From contig NKYR01000055.1 of assembly GCA_003184365.1 (NCBI GenBank), positions 62,001 through 126,000 on the forward strand: 64,000 nt of DNA, read 5' to 3'. Each line of letters opens with the position of its first letter. Positions within the stretch are counted from its first letter, which is position 1. Positions 57,063 through 64,000 of this stretch are shown piece after piece. The position numbers and the translations under genes are program-made. This DNA is from Evernia prunastri (taxonomy: Eukaryota; Ascomycota; Lecanoromycetes; Lecanorales; Parmeliaceae). The notes under the pieces were generated by a model. That model had not been told where the DNA came from. It was given only the letters and a program-made list of their open reading frames with translations, and ran no database searches.

Positions 57063-57373
57063 CAGTACTCGTCTCATCAGCCCCTTCCGTCCTGGTGTCC
57101 ATCAAGTCTCGGATTGTTTCCTCTGTGTGTGTGTGAAATGGAAGCTTTGCTGTCACCGCGACGCCCCATTCTAACCTTCTGGCCTGTTCGCTCCCCCAAG
57201 GCCAGCGCCGCCCTGCGTATGAGCACATGGTAATAACATTCGACTGGCTGAAAGTAAGCCAACCCTATCGCCCCAGCGTTGTGCTGTGCATAGTCGCCAC
57301 CTGCGGAATAGGGGGCGGTGCGCGCGGGGAGTAGCGGAACCACTTTGGGCGCTTTGAGGCGGGTTTCGGACGG

Positions 57374-57492
57374 GGCTGAACTGGACTGAACTGGACTGAA
57401 CTGGACTGGACTGGACTGGGCGGTATGGGTAGTGGGTGCTTGGGTGCTTGGTTTGCTTGGGTGGGCCGTTTGGTTTGGTTTGGTTTGGTTTG
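57374..57492. repeat. GGACTGAACT/GGACT repeats and a TGGTT array
   Basis: From 57374 to 57419 the decamer GGACTGAACT repeats and then shortens to GGACT units. From 57469 to 57492 TGGTT/GTTTG units repeat. Both have a five-base period, like the AAAAC array just upstream. Confidence 0.85.
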
Positions 57493-60413
57493 TTCGGGTG
57501 GGCGGTTTGTGATTCGGGACGCGCTGATGGCGGGGAGAAGGAGGGGGTTAAAGTTGGGGGGCGGTTGGGGCGAATAGGATGGAGGTGGGTATGGGGATGG
57601 GAGGTGGAGGGGAAGTGGATGGAAAGGCATGGATTGGGATGGGAGAGGAGACGGACGGAAATGCGCACGCTTGTTGTGTCTTTTTGTTGTTGTTGTTTAT
57701 GTTGTTGATATGGTGGGATGCACGCAGATGGGGGGTAATGGCCTCAATACGCCGGCGAGTGGAATCGGAGCCGGTGTTGGTTTTTCTGGCTAGTATATAC
57801 TGGGATATGCATGGATTTGTGGTTATGGCGGTGCGTATGAGGCGGAGGCGCTGTTGACTGAGGCGGTGACTGCTTGGTTGGGGGGAGGGGGGAGATAGTT
57901 AGGATCTGTCGAGTGGAGAGGAGAGGGAGGGGGTTGGGGTTGCTGCTGTGAGATGGGGGATGGGAAATGCGTGAATGTGGTTTGCTGGGTTTGCTGGGGG
58001 AGAAGAGCAGAGGATGGGAAAGGATGGGGCAGGATTGAGTGGTTTGGAGGAAAGGGGTCGGTCGGTATGGGAATGAAAGGGGTATTGGTTAAGGTGTGGC
58101 AATGGTGGGAGAGTGGTAGAATGTGTTAAGGTTCGGGTCAAGGGCAGAGGTGTGAAGAGATGCAGCACAATGTGGGTCGTGTCAAGCAGAGCAAGGAGCA
58201 TAGTAGAGCATGTGAACAGCATATCGAAAACTGCACTCGAAGAATTCGGTCGAGCTCCTGATAGGTGTCACAGATCTCATTTCTAGAAAGCCATCGAAGA
58301 TTTGATACGGCGATGTCTTCATTCTACATCTTGCCTAACGGTCTCGCCGGGCGGTAGATGGGGGAGATGTGTGCCTTGTCATGAGTATGATTCTTGGAAA
58401 GGCAGCTGCTGAGTATGTTAACGAGCCATTGCTTTCGGTACAATAGTTCCGTCAAGACATCGATGCCGAGAGATGCTTGCATCCCGTATCCTGGGCGCAT
58501 GTAAGATGTAGGAGTCATGGTCCAATGTAACACTGAGATTTGTATGCAATTGCCAGCATGTAGGGTACCAGGAGACTCATAGATAGAGAAGAAACAAGAC
58601 GCATGTCCTCGGATAACGAGATGGTGAACGAAACGACTCCAACAAAAGGTCGATCAGCGATGTCTTGCTGTACGAGGACGCATTAGGAATGAGGAATGGA
58701 AACGCTGTTTGACCGTTTGTCCAAAGTCTTGTAGCAATAGAGTGACACGGGTCGCGGCACAAGAACGTGTCGAGATTATTGGTAGTGCCAAGATGGCGAG
58801 ACTGCAATGCAGCAAAGCAGGAGCCCTTAGGACGAGCAATTCTAGACAAGTACTTCATGACGGGTCTAGAGCCAGGGTGGACTCCAATTTCATCTCTGTC
58901 GGTTGGTGATGAAGCACTGAAGCACCTTGGGCAAAAAAGAAAAAGGCCCAACGGAAGGCAGCGTGCCGTTTCTACCGCAGATCTGGGGACCATCTCGTAG
59001 GATGAAGCGTGACATTGATATTGCTTGGCATGAATCGTTGACGTTCACATCATGGTCATCAGGCAGTACGGGTGGCAAATACTGAAGTCGACTTTGCCCC
59101 CCCTGATCTCGGATCCCCGACTCGGCCGTAGGGCTCGGCCGGGGGTCAGTCTCGGCCGGGGTGGCATTGAGACCTCGTGGGTTCGACTGCTTCGACGCAA
59201 GGTATGTCGAGGTGGCCAGGGGATTGGTCAATCAGGATTCAATATCAATGGCAGTTCGGAAAACCCGGCCATAGTGGTCACCTTGGCATTGATACCCTGT
59301 TTGCCGGACAGGAGAATCCCTTACCAAAAAGATGGTGGAAAGCAGATCAAATTGGATGCGTTTACTGTACCTTCCATTTAAACGGTCGCTGAGCGATATC
59401 ACAGTACAAGGCTGGATGAATTCAGAGCTGAGGATGAAACAAGCGCCACATGGTGATGCTGCAGTCGTTCTACTCTACCTTAGACAGGTATGGTACCTAG
59501 ATGGTGGGGGTCAGGTGGGCTGGTTGTGCTTGGAATTGGATGTTGAGCTCGGACGTTGAATAATGTCGGTTAGGTACACAGGTGTGCTAGGGCTGAGGCT
59601 AGTGTGGGGCAGGAGGTATCTACGAAGACGTCACTATTTTTGAACTTTGCCATCCGGATGCTGCATGAAATGGCGTTTATTATTACCATATTCTCCACCT
59701 TGCTTTAGCCAATTCCCTTTTTTCCCTTTTTTCCCTTTTTCCTCGGGAACTAAAAGTGTTTATTATGGCTGTAAAAATGCATGTTCCCTAGGCAAGTCAG
59801 ATCTTTTTTTCCTGCATCTCATCCATCTCAACTGCCGCGTCTCTGGTCACATTATTCCCGGACGACTGAACCAATGACAGTTTAGAGAGAAAGGTCGCTG
59901 ACTGATCATTGGCTATGCTCGGAAGGAGCGGGAAGAGCTAAGGATGCAACGACCGGGGTAGCTTGGGAAAAAAAGCTTTCGATAGTGGCATTCATCGGCG
60001 TCAATGCGTCATTCATCCCAGAGGAAAAAAAGTCGAGACTTTTTGGTAGTAATAAAAAAGATCGCGTACAAACCTTTCATCCATGGAATATGCTCCCTCA
60101 TTCCTACCACCATACTCTAATACCACCCACCTTACTACTACCTTAATAAGCCTCTGTTTACCCAATAGGAATTTGGAGTCTGCAGTCATGACCTCAGACC
60201 ATGCTGCATGCCCGGGAGTTCCTGCCTTTACGGACCTCTTCGCCTGCATTACGCCATGCCTTGCCTGGGTGGGTGACGAAAACAATGTGGATTCAATAAT
60301 TGCCACTCATCCTACCCTATATATTCCATCTCGCCCTAGCTCTCCCTCTTCCTTTCTCTTCCCGCATCCATCTGCATTCCTATCAGCAGCACAGACATCT
60401 ATTTACCTACAAG

Positions 60414-62190
60414 ATGTTGACGCGCTCAGCAATCGCTGCCATTCTGGCCCTCGCACCAGCTATTCGAGCTGCACCAGCACCAGCACCTCAAGTCACCGAG
60501 CCAGCATCTTTTGGCCCTGACACTCAGGTCTCATACGAGGCTCAGAGTACCGCTGGCCCGGACTACCCACTCGCTGAGGAACTCGGCGATGGATACACCA
60601 GCGCCACTTACCACGGCCCTTACACTGGCACGCCCACAACAACCGGGGCCGAGAACGGACCAACCACTCTCGCGGCGTCAATCCCAATGTTGCCACCCAA
60701 CCCAACCGCCACCTACTACAACACCGGCGGCAAGCCAATCAACCCTCTTCCAGCCCCATATACACCAGCCGGTGGCCTGGGCACGAATGGCACGCTCCCA
60801 CGTTACATGGTGAACAGCGACTTCGACTACGAGTCAATCGCGCTCGGCTTATATCAGGTGAGTCTCCTTGCGCTTGATGTCTTGAAGATTCTACTGACAT
60901 TGATTATAGGAATGGATCGAGCTCGACCTCTTCCATGATGGCCTCGCCCGCTTCTCAGAAGCCGATTTCCTTGAGGCTGGCATCGGCCCCGAATACATGT
61001 CTTTGATTGAGTTCATGGCCGATCAGGAAACCGGACACTCTACCCTTTTGACAAATATGCTCGGCGAGACTGCGCCCAAGCAGTGCGTCTATGATTACCC
61101 ATACAACACCGTTCGAGAATGGCTCGACTTCATGCAGCGTTTGACTCGCTTCGGAGAGTCCGGGGTCTGGGGTTTCATCAACCATCTCGACTCGCGTGAG
61201 GTTAGCCAGCTGTTGGCTCAGTCCATTGCTACCGAGGCTCGCCAGCAGCAGATCTTCCGCCAAATGAGTGGTCTGACCCCGATGGACGTATGGTTCGAGA
61301 ATGGCTGGTGAGTTGATTTGTTTACATTGAAGAGAGTGATGTGAGAGACTGACGTCCGAGAAGGCCCCAGTCGTGGTCATGGACCATGCTTGCACCATAT
61401 ATCAGCTACTGCCCTGAGAACCAGACTCGTCTTGGTATGTATACCCTTGGTCAGTCTGTGTCGTACAGCAAGTCTAACAAACCATTACAGCGTGGCAAAA
61501 TTTCCCCGTTCTTCACATCTTGAACAACGCCAACATCAATCGCTATTCGCCCAATGACACGGCTGAGGACGGTAGCGAGGTCACTGGCTCTCGCATCACG
61601 GATCCATCCATCTCCAACTTGACCTCCGGCTCGTGCGAGAACCTAAACGTGACGGGTTACGGTTGTGAACCAGCGATTGGCCACGTACGTTAACCTACCT
61701 CCCTTGAGGAGTGTTGTAGTGCTCACCCCGTATAGAACAAGTCTGAGCCTTTGTCATTCCCCGGCAAAAAGGTTCTCTTATCTTGGGATGCGCCTGGCCA
61801 AGGTAAATCAGTATTCGTTCTCCCCTTTCAGTGGTCCTTCGGCTGACATCACTCGCAGCGGTCGGCCCAAACAACAGCTACGTGACATCTACCTCCGCAG
61901 GCACCCCCTCGTGGGTTGGATGGAGCAGCCAGCTTAACTTGACGTACGTTTTTCACACCCGCTGGTTACTTGCTCAAGCTGACATTCGATCCAGATATTC
62001 CCCATTGACCGTCACATCAAACAACACCGGATTCACATACCAGCCGGAAGGTTTCGTCTACGGCTCCGACGGCATCATTAATGGTACCATGGCCATTATG
62101 CTCACCGATCTCGATCTGTTCGTCACGCCATTTAACACGTCCATGTTGAACCCCCACATTGTGGCATTAGGGCTCTACATGGCCGGTTAA
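60414..62190 (+). CDS. Rds1-like secreted ferritin-like stress protein, seven exons
   Basis: Exons are 60414-60857, 60910-61307, 61364-61434, 61491-61684, 61736-61802, 61859-61943 and 61995-62190. Six introns of 51-56 nt all keep frame and give 484 residues, the usual Rds1 size. A signal peptide covers residues 1-20 (core AAILALAPAIRA), followed by a Pro/Ala-rich stretch and a Pro/Thr-rich region. The ferritin-like helices begin near residue 149 with EWIELDLFHDGLARF and include EFMADQETGHSTLL, with Glu and His in ferritin-like spacing. Many NxS/T sites suggest N-glycosylation. The name comes from the fission yeast stress-induced rds1; the molecular role is not known. Confidence 0.9.
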
Positions 62191-63051
62191 GGGATTTGGT
62201 TTGTCAAATCATGACGAAGTCTTATCATCGGAAAAGCCGTGGGCGGTGCGCTGTTGGACATAGAACATTAATGGTTTTTACGATATTGTATCATCACTTT
62301 GAATAAAAGCGCGTTGTACAAAGCAGCGGTCAGATCATAATTATAATGTGTTCATTCGCGATTAAATGTTCTTGGTCTCAAGAAAGTCTCGACGATCATT
62401 GGTGCAGGTAGCACGTTGACCTCTGCACGCATCACATCACAACCCATCTTTCATCGCCTTGTCATCCTTCAAATCTATCGGCGTCCTCCTCTCTACCATA
62501 CATATGATATCTTGCATCTCGCTCATTCCCCCCTCCCCCTCCCCCTCCCCTATTCTCCTCTCCTCTTCTCTCCTCTCCTCTTCTCGAAAATCCGGAATCT
62601 GCCATTGGAGATAAAATTGTGCTTATTTTACCTTGATGGAACTTGTAATAGGGGCAGGGGCTATGGCTTGAGTGGGGAGAATGCTTGAACGGAATGGGGA
62701 AAGGGGTTGAATGGGGATAAGACTTGTTATAGGGACTATGCTTGTTAGGGGGAGAATGCTTGAATGGGGACTATGGTTTGAGTGGAGAGAATGCTTGAAT
62801 GGTGAGAGGACTTTGAATGGGGAAAGGACTTCAATGGGGAGAATGCTTGAATGCGGGGGCTAGAGAGAGGATGTTGATGGGAGGGATGGTGGAGAGTAAG
62901 TGGAGAGTAAGTGGAGAGTGAGAGTGAGAGTGAGAGTGGGCTCTGATGCTGTATGTTGTTGTTCTTTACACGGGAGGTTTGGGATGATGAGTGTCTGAGG
63001 CGGGAGTATGGGGTTTGAGACGGATGGGATGATGGAGGGGGGTTCCTTGAG
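62191..63051. repeat. Intergenic tract with pyrimidine run and degenerate minisatellite
   Basis: No gene is seen. Positions 62528-62585 are almost pure C/T on the plus strand. From about 62650 to 62860 a unit near GGGGAGAATGCTTGAATG recurs with variation about ten times, with ACTATGCTTG and AAAGGACTT variants. GAGAGTGA repeats lie at 62888-62938. Confidence 0.75.
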
Positions 63052-63520
63052 CAGGGTTGGCAACGGTTGAAATAGTTGGTTTTCAGGGTCAAACTGCACG
63101 AACTACGAGATTTGGATATCGAAACTGCACCAACTACCACATAAATCGAAACCAACTATCAACTATCGGTTTCACTGATAGTGAAGCAGTTTTGATATAA
63201 AATCTAACCAGGCCTTGAAAAAACATGTGTAAGACTGAGTGCCAAGACGCTAGCCCAAAAGAGATGCCAAGCCACAAAGCCCTAACCCTATACACTAAAA
63301 AAATTCTCATAGGGTGAGGATTACTGGCACGACAGATCTAATATATATAAAAAATCCGGATCTTAACAAAACTGCTCCACTATCAGTTGAAACCGTTGGT
63401 TTTCAATATCAAACTGCACCAACTACCAACTGTCAGACTTCAAACTGCACCATCAACTACTAGAAACCAACTGTTCCACTGATAGTGAAGCAGTTAGTTG
63501 GTGCACCATTGCCAACCCTG
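63052..63520. mobile_element. 469-bp non-autonomous DNA transposon with 12-bp perfect TIRs, hAT-like
   Basis: The ends are CAGGGTTGGCAA at 63052-63063 and its exact reverse complement at 63509-63520. The CAGGG start is like many hAT elements. Inside are direct repeats (about 63069-63195 and 63389-63495) sharing GTTGGTTTTCA, CAAACTGCAC, AACTAC and CACTGATAGTGAAGCAG blocks in the same order. A 27/28-bp inverted repeat lies at 63168-63194 and 63367-63394. No coding frame is present, so it would need a transposase in trans. The 8 bases next to each end do not match. CCTTGAG abuts the left end and recurs 4 bases beyond the right end, so the target duplication is unclear. Confidence 0.75.
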
Positions 63521-64000
63521 TGGACCTTGAGATTGTGGGATTTGAGATGAGATGGGGATGGATGATGATGATGATGATGAAGGGGTTTGAGGTGGGATGA
63601 TGATGATGGAGGAATTTTGAGATGAATGGACGATGGGAGGTTTACTGGGTGGATGGATGGATATATGGATGGATGGATGGAATGGGCGATGACCTGACTG
63701 AGTGGATAGACAATACAACAAGGGAATGTGCGAGCTACTTATGAGTTGAAAAGGAGATCACGGCACCAATTACGAGGCATTCGCTGGAATGGAACGATTA
63801 GAAAGATTTTGTGTGCTGTGAATGCCCGTAAGAAGGAAGGGGTTTGAACTATGATGAGGATTGTGTGTGTGTGTGCTGTGGGTAAGGGTAGTGATTGAAT
63901 TTGATTTAACTGGATGGGTATATAGGTATATTTAGTGGTGACGTGGTGGTTCGTTCAGGGCGCTTGCTTTGGATACGGTGCGGTGCCACGACGAGTTTTC
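63521..64000. repeat. Right edge: GAT and TGGA microsatellites, no gene
   Basis: GAT repeats lie at 63561-63580 and GGAT/TGGA repeats at about 63651-63681, with a short TG run near 63864-63875. No coding frame with support reaches the window edge. Confidence 0.7.

Larger units (their letters stand above)
56794..60413. other. Long repeat-rich intergenic region
   Basis: Over 3.6 kb I support no gene. Frames are low-complexity (Pro/Ser or Gly/Trp) or short. It holds pentanucleotide arrays near 57002-57062, 57374-57419 and 57469-57492, a G-rich strand at about 57535-57660 and 57880-58060, three CTCGGCCG copies at 59121-59158, and TTTTCCC-type repeats at about 59712-59742. The last 100 bases before 60414 are C/T-rich and probably form the leader of the next gene. 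Confidence 0.55.

Noticed and set aside
57171..57668. Pro-rich minus-strand frames near 57.2-57.7 kb
   Set aside because: They translate simple repeats (GGACT and TGGTT arrays and G-rich tracts) rather than a protein.
58577..58993. Minus-strand frame of 138 codons
   Set aside because: No motif, unusual residue make-up, frames open on the other strand over the same bases, and no splice partner.
63279..63290. Telomere-like CCCTAACCCT
   Set aside because: Only one and a half to two units, in the middle of the transposon-like element and surrounded by ordinary sequence; likely chance.
1..64000. tRNA, rRNA and CRISPR features
   Set aside because: I looked for tRNA box patterns, rRNA and regular spaced repeats and saw none I could support by eye; a covariance scan would be decisive for tRNAs.

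Overview
The window is 64 kb of a filamentous ascomycete (Pezizomycotina) genome. The evidence is many 48-110 nt GT-AG introns that restore frames when removed, plus fungal gene families: a giant euascomycete-type non-ribosomal peptide synthetase (NRPS), NTE1, MED17, a two-halved eukaryotic phosphofructokinase, guanine deaminase, TRM1 and an Rds1-type ferritin-like protein. I cannot place the class from the sequence alone. Splice sites were read by eye and checked for phase; family names come from motif recognition, not searches.

Layout. Positions 1-3143 hold no convincing gene. Positions 3144-27079 (+) encode one three-exon NRPS of about 7,938 residues. Its order is partial C - A1-T1-E1 - C2-A2-T2 - C3-A3-T3-E3 - C4-A4-T4 - C5-A5-T5-E5 - C6-T6 - CT - degenerate T. 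Five adenylation domains serve six functional carrier domains, and epimerases sit at residues 1, 3 and 5. This predicts a cyclic hexapeptide with alternating D and L residues whose sixth residue has no A domain of its own. The logic matches the Fusarium NRPS4/NPS4 (fusahexin) type as I remember it. An unrecognised gene (28558-29732) and a five-exon cytochrome P450 (30921-32740) follow and may belong to the same small cluster.

From 33.3 kb the content is housekeeping: NTE1 (33312-37983, +), MED17 (38251-40179, -) and 6-phosphofructokinase (40565-43158, +). MED17 and the kinase share a 385-bp divergent promoter. Next come an unrecognised minus-strand gene with broken reading frames (43322-44953), a secreted GH26-like hydrolase (46492-47743), a disordered basic protein (48347-49444), guanine deaminase with a 579-nt intron (49845-51998), a doubtful Cys-rich ORF (52582-53022), TRM1 (54517-56793), a 3.6-kb repeat-rich gap, and the seven-exon Rds1-like gene (60414-62190). 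The right end holds a minisatellite and a 469-bp element with perfect 12-bp terminal inverted repeats (63052-63520), probably a non-autonomous hAT-like transposon.

The most interesting points are the NRPS with one A domain too few, the acidic A2 pocket, the terminal T domain lacking its serine, the P450 lacking the usual threonine, a possible CUG-initiated mitochondrial leader on TRM1, and the composite inverted-repeat element near the right end.
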